Assembly (NCBI RefSeq): GCF_900167255.1 | Contig: NZ_FUYB01000028.1 | Coordinates: forward strand, 1-33,701 | Length of the DNA stretch: 33,701 bases | Direction of reading: 5' to 3' | Origin: Thiothrix eikelboomii | GTDB taxonomy: Bacteria > Pseudomonadota > Gammaproteobacteria > Thiotrichales > Thiotrichaceae | The notes under the pieces: generated by a model | The model's database searches: none | Told to the model about the DNA's origin: nothing | Seen by the model: the letters and a program-made list of their open reading frames with translations, nothing else | Translations under genes and position numbers: made by a program | Shown: positions 25,151 through 33,701 of the stretch, piece by piece | Layout: every line of letters begins with the position of its first letter | Numbering within the stretch: the stretch's first letter is position 1

Positions 25151-28059
25151 CACCCCCCATCTTCTCCCCGAAAAAACTCATTGAAGTCGCCCTGCCGCTG
25201 GATGACATTAACGTGGCGGCTGCCCGTGAGAAATCCATCCGGCATGGGCATCCGTCCACCTTGCATTTGTGGTGGGCGCGTCGCCCGTTGGCGGCAGCGC
25301 GGGCGGTGTTGTTTGCGCAGATGGTGAATGACCCCGGCGAGACGGAGACGGGGGATAAGCGTTTCAATGCAACCAAGCGCAAGATTGAAGCCAAGCGTGA
25401 AACCTTGTTCCAGATCATCCGTGAGTTGGTGCTGTGGGAAAACACCAATAACGAGGAGGTGTTGCAACGCGCCCGGGCGGCGATTTGGGAGAGCTGGCGG
25501 GAGACTTGTCAGTTGAACCGTAAGCATCCTGACGCTGCCGAGTTGTTTAACCCGGAAAAATTGCCAGCGTTTCACGATCCGTTTGCGGGTGGGGGTGCGA
25601 TTCCGTTGGAGGCGCAGCGGTTGGGGTTGGAAGCGTATGCGTCGGATTTGAATCCGGTGGCGGTGATGATCAATAAGGCGATGATCGAGATTCCGCCCAA
25701 GTTTGCAGGGCGTGCGCCGGTGGGGGCGATTCCGGCGGCTGAAAAGCAGGTGAAGACGCTGGAGGATTGGAGCGGGGCGCGGGGCTTGGCGGAAGATGTG
25801 CGCCGTTATGGGCATTGGATGCGGGAGCAGGCATTTCAGCGCATTGGGCATTTGTATCCGCAGGTGGAAGTGACGGCGGCGATGGCGCAAGATCGCGCTG
25901 ATCTCAAGCCTTACGTGGGTGACAAGCTGACGGTGATTGCGTGGCTGTGGGCGCGTACCGTGAAAAGCCCGAATCCGGCGTTTTCGCACGTTGATGTACC
26001 GCTGGTGTCGAGCTTTATCCTTTCCAGCAAGGCAGGCAAAGAGTCGTGGGTGGAACCGATCATTGACGGCGACCGCTACCACTTCGCCATCCGCACCAGC
26101 AAACCACCTGCCGCCGCCAAAGACGGCACAAAAGCTGCCAGAGGAGCTAACTTTACCTGCTTGCTTTCTAATACACCGATTGATGGGAAGCATATTAAAG
26201 GCGAAGGCATGGCGGGTCGGATGGGGGCGAAACTTATGGCGGTCGTAGCTGAAGGAAGAAAAGGGCGTGTTTATTTAAATCCTAGTGATGAAATGGATGT
26301 GCTTGCTAAATCAGCAATACCGACATGGAAGCCTGAAACAGATATACCACCAGATAAACGATCAATGTTTACGCCGTTATATGGTTTAACTAAGTTTAGC
26401 GACCTTTTCACCCCGCGCCAACTCGTTGCCCTCACCACGTTCTCGGATTTGGTGCAGGAAGCCAGAACCAAGGTCATTGCCGATGCCAAAGCCGCAGGCA
26501 TGGCGGATGATGGCGTGGGGATTGATGCAGGCGGAATGGGAGCAACTGCCTACGGCGATGCACTTTGTGTATTCTTAGGTTTTGGTGTAAGTCGAGGAGC
26601 AGACGCTTGGAGTTCTCTAGCATCATGGCGAAACCAAGTGGATGCAACTAGGAATACGTTTGCACGGCAAGCCTTGCCGATGGTATGGGATTATGCGGAA
26701 GTAAATCCTTTTTCTACTTCATGTGGAAATTGGATTGGCAATTCATCAGATTGGGTTTGGAAAAGTCTTTTGAATTTGCCAGAAAATGGTGCTCTAAGCT
26801 TTGCATTTCAAATGGATGCTTCATCTCAGTCTATTAGTTTAAATAAAGTTGTTTCGACTGACCCGCCTTATTATGACAATATAGGGTACGCGGATTTATC
26901 TGACTTCTTTTATGTCTGGTTGCGCCGTTCATTACGCCCGATTTACCCGAATCTGTTTGCAACAATGGCGGTTCCCAAAGCCGAAGAATTGGTTGCTACC
27001 CCTTACCGCCACGGCAACAAAGAAAAAGCGGAGACCTTCTTCCTGCAAGGCATGACCAAAGCCATTGGCAATCTGGCAGAACAAGCACATCCCGCGTTTC
27101 CGGTTTCCATTTATTACGCCTTTAAACAAGCCGAAACCAAAGACGACAGCACCAGCAGCACCGGCTGGGAAACCTTCCTTGAAGCGGTGATTAAAGCCGG
27201 ATTCTCGATTGACGGCACATGGCCAATGAGGACGGAAAAGCAAGGACGAGTTATTGGAAATGGTACAAACGCTTTAGCTTCATCCATTATTTTGGTGTGT
27301 CGTAAGCGCAAGATGGCAGCGGAGACGATTTCACGGCGGGAGTTTCAGCGTGAGTTGCGCAACGTCATGCCCGAAGCCCTAGAAACCATGATCGGCGGCG
27401 AAACCGGACGTTCCCCCATCGCCCCAGTTGACCTTGCCCAAGCCGCCATCGGCCCCGGCATGGCAATCTTCTCCCAATACGCCGCCGTGCTAAACCAGGA
27501 CGGCAGCACCATGAGCGTCCACGACGCGCTCATCATGATCAACCGCGAAATCACCGACTACCTCAACCCCGACAGCGGCAACTTCGACGCCGACACCCTG
27601 TTCTGCTCAAGCTGGTTCGACCAATACGGCTGGGCAGCAGGCGACTTCGGGCAAGCCGACACCCTCGCCCGCGCCAAAGGCACATCCGTCGCCGGAGTCC
27701 ACAGCGCAGGCGTGATCGAATCCGGCAGCGGCAAAGTCCGCCTCTTCAAATGGGCAGAATACCCCAGCGACTGGAACCCCGAAACCGACAACCGTATGCC
27801 CATCTGGGAAGCCACCCACCACCTGATCCGCGCCCTCAACCAACAAGGCGAAACCGCAGCCGGAAGCCTATTGGCACGAATGCCCACACGCGGCGAAGCC
27901 ATCCGCCAACTCGCCTACCACCTCTACACCCTGTGCGAACGCAAAAAATGGGCAGACGACGCCCGCGCCTACAACGAACTCATCAGCGCATGGAGCGCGA
28001 TAGTAGCGGCATCGCTCGAAACCGGGCATATTGATGAACAGATAGGAATGGGGTTTTAG
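25147..28059 (+). CDS. DUF1156 DNA methyltransferase (N6-adenine type)
   Basis: A 970-residue protein. The N-terminus ([40 protein letters not shown]) is the DUF1156 signature. SAM-binding motif I is DPFAGGG (144-150) followed by ASDLNPVAV. Catalytic motif IV is DPPYYDN (from Asp572), typical of N6-adenine or N4-cytosine methylases. DUF1156 proteins recur in phage-defence islands, where they presumably mark host DNA. By eye the base composition is mosaic: G-ending codons up to ~25960, AT-rich stretches at ~26110-26400 and ~26530-26900, and strongly C-ending codons from ~27350 to the end, while the frame stays open. It may have been rebuilt by recombination. Confidence 0.88.
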   Translation: MTPPIFSPKKLIEVALPLDDINVAAAREKSIRHGHPSTLHLWWARRPLAAARAVLFAQMVNDPGETETGDKRFNATKRKIEAKRETLFQIIRELVLWENTNNEEVLQRARAAIWESWRETCQLNRKHPDAAELFNPEKLPAFHDPFAGGGAIPLEAQRLGLEAYASDLNPVAVMINKAMIEIPPKFAGRAPVGAIPAAEKQVKTLEDWSGARGLAEDVRRYGHWMREQAFQRIGHLYPQVEVTAAMAQDRADLKPYVGDKLTVIAWLWARTVKSPNPAFSHVDVPLVSSFILSSKAGKESWVEPIIDGDRYHFAIRTSKPPAAAKDGTKAARGANFTCLLSNTPIDGKHIKGEGMAGRMGAKLMAVVAEGRKGRVYLNPSDEMDVLAKSAIPTWKPETDIPPDKRSMFTPLYGLTKFSDLFTPRQLVALTTFSDLVQEARTKVIADAKAAGMADDGVGIDAGGMGATAYGDALCVFLGFGVSRGADAWSSLASWRNQVDATRNTFARQALPMVWDYAEVNPFSTSCGNWIGNSSDWVWKSLLNLPENGALSFAFQMDASSQSISLNKVVSTDPPYYDNIGYADLSDFFYVWLRRSLRPIYPNLFATMAVPKAEELVATPYRHGNKEKAETFFLQGMTKAIGNLAEQAHPAFPVSIYYAFKQAETKDDSTSSTGWETFLEAVIKAGFSIDGTWPMRTEKQGRVIGNGTNALASSIILVCRKRKMAAETISRREFQRELRNVMPEALETMIGGETGRSPIAPVDLAQAAIGPGMAIFSQYAAVLNQDGSTMSVHDALIMINREITDYLNPDSGNFDADTLFCSSWFDQYGWAAGDFGQADTLARAKGTSVAGVHSAGVIESGSGKVRLFKWAEYPSDWNPETDNRMPIWEATHHLIRALNQQGETAAGSLLARMPTRGEAIRQLAYHLYTLCERKKWADDARAYNELISAWSAIVAASLETGHIDEQIGMGF

Positions 28060-28150
28060 ATGAAGACCACGCGGGTTTTTGTCATTAGTGAATTCTTGCG
28101 TAAACTTGTATCATCATAAATCAACCCATCGTTAATTCGAGGAATGCTGC

Positions 28151-30964
28151 ATGAGCCTGAAACCTTGGCGTGAAATCGCCCGCCCGCACAAAGATGTACT
28201 TGAAGGTACATTCCAGCAAGCCGAATTTGCGGCGGATATTTCCCAAGTCGCCGCCGGTAAAGCAACCCCCGAATATCAGGATGCCGAGAAATTCTTTTCC
28301 CGCACCTTCATCACCGAAGGGATGCGCCTATTGCTGATTTCCGTCGCGCAACGCTTGGCGGGGCAGGGCGGCGACCCAGTGATTCAGTTACAAACTGCGT
28401 TCGGGGGCGGCAAAACCCACACGATGCTGGCGGTCTACCATCTCGCTTCCCGCAGTGTCAGTACCGATAAGCTCGAAGGCATTCCACCACTGTTGGATGC
28501 GGCCAAAATTCATGATTTGCCCCGCGCCAAGGTTGCTGTGATTGATGGGATTCACCTTGCACCCAGCCAAGAGCAAATTAAAAGCGATGGTCAGAAAGTC
28601 ACTACTTTATGGGGTGAGTTGGCCTGGCAACTACTTGGTGATGAAGGACTTTCCCTACTTAAAGAGTCCCACGAAATGGGAACCTCACCGGGCAAAGGTG
28701 TTCTGATTGAATTGCTAAACAGAGCAGCCCCATGCGTGGTGTTAATAGACGAATTAACAGCTTATCTGCGCCAATTTGAGTTAGGTAAGAGCTATAAAGC
28801 TGGAACTTTTGATTCCAACCTATCTTTTATTCAGGCACTTACTGAAGCGATGAAGGCGGTTCCTAATGCCATCCTGCTGGCTTCGTTGCCTGAGTCAAGC
28901 CTAGAGGTGGGCGGCGACATGGGGCAACGCGCCCTCAATTCCTTGGAAAAATACTTCGCTCGTGTCGAATCGGTGTGGAAACCGGTTGCCAGCACCGAGG
29001 CATTTGAAATCGTGCGCCGCCGCTTGTTTGCCCATGCCGGAGAACGTGCCGAAGTGGAAGGCATCAGCCGCCAATTCCACGATTTTTACCGCGCCAATAG
29101 CAATAAATTCCCGCTGGAAACCCAATCCAACGTGTATTTTGAGCGGCTGTGCCAGTCTTACCCGATTCACCCAGAAATTTTTGACCGTCTCTATGAAGAT
29201 TGGTCAACGTTGGACAAATTTCAGCGTACCCGTGGTGTCTTGCAATACATGGCGCTGGTGATCCACCGCTTGTGGAACGACAATAATCAGGATGCGCTTA
29301 TCATGCCCGGTTCGTTGCCACTGGATGACAGCACGGTTCGCAACAAAAGCATCCACTACTTACCTCAAGGCTGGGAAGCGGTGCTGGAAAAAGAAGTCGA
29401 TGGAGCGCGTTCCGATCCGGCACGTTTCGACGGCACAGAAACCCGTTTTGGCAGTGTACAGGCTGCTCGGCGTGCCATGCGCACCATTTTCTTGGGCAGT
29501 GCGCCAGCGGTGAGTAATCAAGCAGTGCGTGGTGTCTCGCTCGAACACATTTTACTGGGTTGCGCCCAACCGGGACAAACTGTCGGTATTTTTGAGGATG
29601 TCTTGAAATACTTACGGGATCGTTTGCATTACTTGTATGCCGAACGCCACATTGATCAAGACCGTTTTTGGCTGGATACCCGCACTAATTTGCGCCGTGA
29701 AATGGAAAGCCGCACCCAGAACATCAACGAGCGTGAAGCGCTAGAGCCATTGCTAAAAACACAGGTAGGCAATTTGTTTGGGCGGCAACACAGTTTCGCG
29801 GGTATCCATGTGTTTACCCCCTCACTGGATGTGCCGGATGAATACGGTGCTGGGGTGCGGCTGGTCGTGTTGCCCCCGCAGGCGGCTTACGCAAAAAGTG
29901 ACACCAAAGCGGCGTTTGCTGCTGCCGAGGAGATACTCACCAAACGTGGTGAGCAGCCGCGCCAAAAACAGAATCGCCTGTTGTTTATCGCCGGTGATTA
30001 TGAGGTGATGCGCCTCTTAAAAGAGCAAGGGCGCACGTATTTGGCGTGGAAAAGCATCATCAGTGACATCGACAATGGCAAGCTCAATCTGGATTTGTTC
30101 CAAGTGCAATTGGCGCGTAAAAATGCGGATGCGGCGGCGCAAAGCCTGAAGCAACTGGCACGGGAAACCTACAAATGGTTGTTATGCCCGACGCAGGATA
30201 TGAGCAAGGGCAAGCCAACCGTGCAGTGGGAGGTCTTATCCCTTTCCGCCAATACGCAAAGTTTGGTCGCGGATATTGAGCAAAAATTGCGTGAAGAAGA
30301 ATGGTTGATCACGCAATGGAGTCCGGTACATTTACGTACCCTGTTGAACCAATGGTATTTCAAAGACGGTGTACAACAAATCAGTGCGTTAAAAGTGTGG
30401 CAAGATTGCTGCCATTATCTGTATTTACCGCGCATTGCCAGCGACAAGGTGTTTATCGACGCACTGAACAAAGGCTTGGAGAGTGAGGATTACTTTGGGT
30501 TTGCTGCCGGTCAAGACGGGGATAAATACCTTGGGTTTACCTTTGGCAAGCCTGCGCTGGTGGTATTGGATGCGGCATCGTTATTGATTCAGCGCGAGGC
30601 TGCTGTCGCTTATCGTGAGTCGATCAAGCCGCCACCGCGACCACCCGTCGACTCTGATCCGACACCTGACCCTATTGACCCAAAACCACCGATTATTTTG
30701 CCGCCTGTACCGCCACCGCCAACTACGGTGACTAAAACGCGCTTTTACGGTTCGGTGACGATTGACCCGTTGACGGCGAAAATGCAGTTCGCGCAAATCA
30801 TGGATGAAGTAGTGGAGCAGTTTACGACCCGCACTGGAGTGAAAGTGGCGATTTCCATCGAAATTAACGCTATTAGTACCACGGATTTTGATGAGGATTT
30901 GCAACGAGCTATTAAAGAGAACTGCAATACCTTGAAATTTAGCGGCAATGAGTTTGAGTCTTAA
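28151..30964 (+). CDS. DUF499 ATPase
   Basis: A 937-residue P-loop ATPase. Walker A is [11 protein letters not shown] (Gly85-His90) and Walker B is [12 protein letters not shown] (Asp200, Glu201). DUF499 proteins are large ATPases related in outline to BREX BrxC/PglY and found with DUF1156 methylases in defence islands. A proline-rich linker (about 815-845, [15 protein letters not shown] and PPVPPPP) separates a C-terminal ~90-residue domain that may bind a partner. It is the only gene of the cluster not overlapping its neighbour: 91 AT-rich nt precede it, with GAGGA before the ATG and no clear promoter. Confidence 0.85.
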   Translation: MSLKPWREIARPHKDVLEGTFQQAEFAADISQVAAGKATPEYQDAEKFFSRTFITEGMRLLLISVAQRLAGQGGDPVIQLQTAFGGGKTHTMLAVYHLASRSVSTDKLEGIPPLLDAAKIHDLPRAKVAVIDGIHLAPSQEQIKSDGQKVTTLWGELAWQLLGDEGLSLLKESHEMGTSPGKGVLIELLNRAAPCVVLIDELTAYLRQFELGKSYKAGTFDSNLSFIQALTEAMKAVPNAILLASLPESSLEVGGDMGQRALNSLEKYFARVESVWKPVASTEAFEIVRRRLFAHAGERAEVEGISRQFHDFYRANSNKFPLETQSNVYFERLCQSYPIHPEIFDRLYEDWSTLDKFQRTRGVLQYMALVIHRLWNDNNQDALIMPGSLPLDDSTVRNKSIHYLPQGWEAVLEKEVDGARSDPARFDGTETRFGSVQAARRAMRTIFLGSAPAVSNQAVRGVSLEHILLGCAQPGQTVGIFEDVLKYLRDRLHYLYAERHIDQDRFWLDTRTNLRREMESRTQNINEREALEPLLKTQVGNLFGRQHSFAGIHVFTPSLDVPDEYGAGVRLVVLPPQAAYAKSDTKAAFAAAEEILTKRGEQPRQKQNRLLFIAGDYEVMRLLKEQGRTYLAWKSIISDIDNGKLNLDLFQVQLARKNADAAAQSLKQLARETYKWLLCPTQDMSKGKPTVQWEVLSLSANTQSLVADIEQKLREEEWLITQWSPVHLRTLLNQWYFKDGVQQISALKVWQDCCHYLYLPRIASDKVFIDALNKGLESEDYFGFAAGQDGDKYLGFTFGKPALVVLDAASLLIQREAAVAYRESIKPPPRPPVDSDPTPDPIDPKPPIILPPVPPPPTTVTKTRFYGSVTIDPLTAKMQFAQIMDEVVEQFTTRTGVKVAISIEINAISTTDFDEDLQRAIKENCNTLKFSGNEFES

Positions 30965-30971
30965 AGCTTGA

Positions 30972-31001
30972 GTTGGTGAATACTTCATCAGATTCACCAA
31001 C
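30972..31001. terminator. Hairpin between the defence cluster and the dehydrogenase gene
   Basis: GTTGGTGAAT (30972-30981) and ATTCACCAAC (30992-31001) form a perfect 10-bp stem with a 10-nt loop between two convergent genes. No T-run follows on either strand, so it is a likely but not classical bidirectional terminator. Confidence 0.5.
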
Positions 31002-31013
31002 GCCTGACCCAAA

Positions 31014-33524
31014 TTAAGCCCGCAACTGCTCATTCTCAGGATCATACGGTGATTCAATAATCACCGTCGCTGGATAGCGTTGACCGAGAATCTCGATTTC
31101 TAACTGAGTACCTACGGTGTCTAAACCGGGGGTAACCATCCCTAAGGCTAAAGATTTGCCAATTCGCCAGCCGTAGCCCCCCGATGTCGTCCGCCCTACA
31201 ACTTGTCCCTGATGGAAAATAACCTCTGAACCACGTGCATCTGCATCGGTGACCCCGTGTACTTCAAGGGTGACAAAAGCATTTTTGAAACCCCGCGCTT
31301 GCCAATCAATGAGGGCTTGCTTGCCAATAAAATCAGGCTTGTCTAAGCGTACAAATCGACCTAGAGCGGATTCTAATGCGGAATACTCAATCGACATTTC
31401 GCGGGGAATTAAGCGATAGGACTTTTCTAAGCGCATCGAGTCCATTGCACGAATCCCAAATGGTTTAATATCAAACTCAGCACCAGCTGCCATGACTTGA
31501 TCGAAAATGTAGTTTTGCATCTCAATCGGGTGATGTAATTCCCAACCAAGTTCACCGACGAAATTCACTCGCAACGCTTGGGCTTGGGCAGCACCGATGT
31601 TAATTTTCTTGCCTGTCAGCCATTTGAAATTAGCATTGGACAGATCAGCATCGGTGATTTTTTGCAGTAAATCTCGAGAGCGTGGACCTGCAATGACTAA
31701 GACACCGTATTGAGTGGTGATTTTTTGTAGTTTTACGCTGCCATCTTCAGGGCAGAGCTTTTCTAAATAGTCATAGTCATGGCGCTCAAATGCCCCCGCA
31801 CCGACTAAATAGTAGGCCTGCTTGCCAGTTTTATACACGGTGAACTCAGCGCGTACTCCACCCTGTTTGGTCAGCATGTGGCAAAGACCAATCCGGCCGA
31901 TTGTTTGTGGGATTTTGTTGGCTAAGATAGATTCCAGCCAAGCTTCCGCACCTTTGCCGGTCACTTCATATTTAGCGAAGGCACTCATATCCAAAATACC
32001 GACTTTTTCCATCACATGGCGGCACTCTTGACCAACAAATTCAAAATAATTCGAGCGTCGGAATGAGTATTTCTCAACAATTCGCCCATCGGCTAAGGGT
32101 GCTCCATGATTTTCATTGAGTAAGACCTCGGGTGGATCTAAGTCTGCTGGGGTTAATTGATAGCCAGCAGGCACAAACCATTGGGGGCGTTCCCAGCCAT
32201 AGGTTTGCCCAAATACCGCCCCCAATGCTTGCATGCGACTATAGCAAGGCGTGGTTTTTAATGGGCGGGCAGCAGGGCGTTCTTCGTTCGGATAATGCAC
32301 CGTAAAAACATTGCTATAAGCTTCTTCGTTTTTAATTCGCAAATAGCCACGTGAAGCATAAGGACCGAAGCGCCGTGGGTCGACCCCCATCATATCAACG
32401 GTGGGTTCTCCATCGACGATCCATTCGGCTAATTGCCAACCCGCTCCCCCAGCGGCAGTAATCCCAAAGCTATGACCTTCATTCAGCCAGAAGTTTTTCA
32501 AGCCCCAAGCTGGGCCAACCATCGGATTACCATCGGGCGTATAGGCAATCGCACCGTTGTAAACATATTTCACACCGACTTCACCAAAGGCAGGGACACG
32601 GTTAATACAGGCTTCGATATGCGGCATTAAACGATCGAGATCTTCTTGGAATAATTCGTTTTCGCAATCAGGGGCAGGGCCATCCACATAGCAACAAGGT
32701 GCACCTTTTTCATAAGGCCCTAGCAATAAGCCACCGGCTTCTTCGCGTAGATAATAACCTGCATCTGATTCACGCAGCACCCCTTGCTCAGGCAAACCTT
32801 GTTTTTTGCGCGCTAAGATTTCGGGATGCGGTTCAGTGACAATAAATTGATGCTCCACCGGAATCACTGGAATATCCAAACCGACCATATCGCCAGTTTT
32901 GCGTGCGAAACTACCCGTGCAGGAAATGACATGCTCGCAATGAATATCTCCCTTATCGGTCTTGACTAACCACTGACCATCCTCTAATTGCTCAATGGCT
33001 GTGACGGTCGTATGGCGATAAATTTCTGCTCCACGAGCACGAGCACCTTTAGCTAAAGCAGTGGTTAAATCATTCGGTTGGATATAGCCATCTTCAGGAT
33101 GCTGGATGGCGCCAATTAAACCCTCAGTATTGCACATCGGCCAAATCGCTTTGACTTCATCCGGCGTGAGGAACTTCACATCCACCCCAACCGTTTTAGC
33201 CACACCTGAGTAATAGCGGTATTCATCCATGCGGTCTTCAGTACAGGCGAGGCGAATATTGCTCACTTTACTAAAGCCAACGGATAGCCCCGTTTCTTGT
33301 TCTAATTCTTGATAGAAACGGACTGAATATTGATGCAGCTTGCCGACAGAATAACTCATATTAAATAGCGGTAATAAGCCCGCCGCATGCCAAGTCGAGC
33401 CGGACGTCAACTCTTTGCGCTCAAGCAAGACCACATCCGTCCACCCCTTACGCGCCAGATGATAGAGCGTGCTTACCCCAACCACACCCCCTCCAATAAT
33501 GACCGCCTTGGCCTGAGCTTTCAT
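31014..33524 (-). CDS. Dimethylglycine/sarcosine dehydrogenase-like FAD and folate enzyme
   Basis: An 836-residue demethylase of the DMGDH/SARDH type, with an N-terminal DAO domain, a central FAO_M linker and a C-terminal GcvT-type folate domain. The FAD motif is IIGGGVVGVST (residues 9-19). GSTWHAAGL places His46 where dimethylglycine dehydrogenase attaches FAD covalently. The enzyme should remove a methyl group from dimethylglycine or sarcosine and pass it to tetrahydrofolate. GAGG lies 8 nt before the ATG. Upstream is a palindrome nearly identical to that before soxB, which supports co-regulation with the sox operon and a substrate in the betaine-to-glycine route. The exact substrate is not certain. 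Confidence 0.9.
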   Translation of the reverse strand: MKAQAKAVIIGGGVVGVSTLYHLARKGWTDVVLLERKELTSGSTWHAAGLLPLFNMSYSVGKLHQYSVRFYQELEQETGLSVGFSKVSNIRLACTEDRMDEYRYYSGVAKTVGVDVKFLTPDEVKAIWPMCNTEGLIGAIQHPEDGYIQPNDLTTALAKGARARGAEIYRHTTVTAIEQLEDGQWLVKTDKGDIHCEHVISCTGSFARKTGDMVGLDIPVIPVEHQFIVTEPHPEILARKKQGLPEQGVLRESDAGYYLREEAGGLLLGPYEKGAPCCYVDGPAPDCENELFQEDLDRLMPHIEACINRVPAFGEVGVKYVYNGAIAYTPDGNPMVGPAWGLKNFWLNEGHSFGITAAGGAGWQLAEWIVDGEPTVDMMGVDPRRFGPYASRGYLRIKNEEAYSNVFTVHYPNEERPAARPLKTTPCYSRMQALGAVFGQTYGWERPQWFVPAGYQLTPADLDPPEVLLNENHGAPLADGRIVEKYSFRRSNYFEFVGQECRHVMEKVGILDMSAFAKYEVTGKGAEAWLESILANKIPQTIGRIGLCHMLTKQGGVRAEFTVYKTGKQAYYLVGAGAFERHDYDYLEKLCPEDGSVKLQKITTQYGVLVIAGPRSRDLLQKITDADLSNANFKWLTGKKINIGAAQAQALRVNFVGELGWELHHPIEMQNYIFDQVMAAGAEFDIKPFGIRAMDSMRLEKSYRLIPREMSIEYSALESALGRFVRLDKPDFIGKQALIDWQARGFKNAFVTLEVHGVTDADARGSEVIFHQGQVVGRTTSGGYGWRIGKSLALGMVTPGLDTVGTQLEIEILGQRYPATVIIESPYDPENEQLRA

Positions 33525-33567
33525 AGTACTGCCTCACGAGTATTAAAATTGCCTATGAAATACCATT

Positions 33568-33587
33568 GATTGACTGGTTAGTCAATC
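33568..33587. promoter_or_regulatory. Palindromic operator upstream of the dehydrogenase gene
   Basis: GATTGACTGGTTAGTCAATC has 9-bp arms around a 2-nt centre. Read on the minus strand it contains TTGACT followed after 17 nt by TATTTC, a weak -10, so the palindrome covers the likely -35. The core reversed differs from the soxB operator at one of 18 positions. Confidence 0.6.
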
Positions 33588-33601
33588 TCAGTATCTAAAC
33601 C

Positions 33602-33701
33602 ACTCACAACCCCGCATGGGGATTCGTAACGAGTTGAAGGGCAAGACCTGTGTCCACGGGGGCAGCCTCATAACCCCGCATGGGGATTCGTAACAATACA
33701 G
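33602..33701. CRISPR. Probable edge of a CRISPR array (two repeats, cut by the window end)
   Basis: A shared 23-nt block lies at 33608-33630 and 33672-33694; with the partly matching CTCA before it the repeat is about 29 nt, with a period of 64 and so a spacer of about 35. Its centre CCCCGCATGGGG can form a small hairpin as CRISPR repeats do. The first copy differs at two bases on its left side, as expected for the end of an array. No cas genes are in the window, and two copies alone do not prove an array. Confidence 0.6.

Noticed and set aside
24952-26193. 413-residue minus-strand frame, and others such as 21046-21846
   Set aside because: They lie opposite strongly supported defence genes, and are rich in Arg, His and Pro or in Gln and Phe, as expected from antisense reading of such genes.
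28060-28150. Separate promoter for the DUF499 gene
   Set aside because: TTGCGT at 28096-28101 has no -10 at a suitable distance; read-through from the methyltransferase gene is as likely.
19597-30964. Canonical DISARM or BREX
   Set aside because: No DUF1998 proteins, PLD nuclease, PglZ or BrxL are present in the window.

Overview
The window reads as chromosome of a gammaproteobacterium of roughly 50% GC, plausibly a Thiotrichales (Thiothrix-like) bacterium. Support for this is a one-piece ssrA (tmRNA) with the tag ANDDSYALAA, a ~1300-residue single-chain PurL, an E. coli-sized Ugd, and heterotetrameric sarcosine oxidase. The genus is a guess; the class is firmer.

Layout. 1-322: 3' end of an IS4-family transposase. 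529-5692: ordinary genes, with ugd and panD divergent, a DUF6174-like lipoprotein, a type II NADH dehydrogenase, a DUF364/DUF4213 protein and a small unknown gene overlapping it tail to tail. 5826-10870: sarcosine oxidase operon soxB-soxD-soxA-soxG. 11234-15249: a 4.0-kb integrated element at the 3' end of ssrA, bounded by a perfect 31-bp repeat and carrying integrase, Xis-like protein, two unknown small proteins and a P2 gpA-type HUH replication protein. 15224-15585: ssrA. 15699-19589: purL. 19597-30964: a five-gene defence-type cluster starting 7 nt after purL: SNF2 helicase with a DUF3883 nuclease-like tail, AAA ATPase, HNH nuclease, DUF1156 DNA methyltransferase and DUF499 ATPase. 31014-33524 (minus): a dimethylglycine/sarcosine dehydrogenase-like flavoprotein. 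33602-33701: two copies of a ~29-nt repeat, probably the edge of a CRISPR array.

How parts work together. The sox operon and the minus-strand dehydrogenase both belong to dimethylglycine-to-sarcosine-to-glycine demethylation. Their promoter regions, 28 kb apart, carry almost the same 18-bp palindrome overlapping a TTGACT hexamer, which suggests one regulator controls both.

The two most notable systems are these. (1) The 4-kb element splits its own replication gene when it integrates. The ribosome binding site, ATG and first codons lie at the left end (11265-11293), while the other 612 codons start inside the 31-bp repeat at the right end. Joining the two repeats in the excised circle puts them exactly in frame, giving a 617-residue Rep. 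The integrated copy has no proper start, and the native ssrA terminator has been pushed 4 kb away, so ssrA transcription should run into the headless rep. (2) The defence cluster combines a DISARM-like helicase and methyltransferase, a DUF499 ATPase and a nested Septu-like ATPase/HNH pair, with 4-nt overlaps joining the first four genes. I cannot fit it to a standard DISARM, BREX or Septu gene list.
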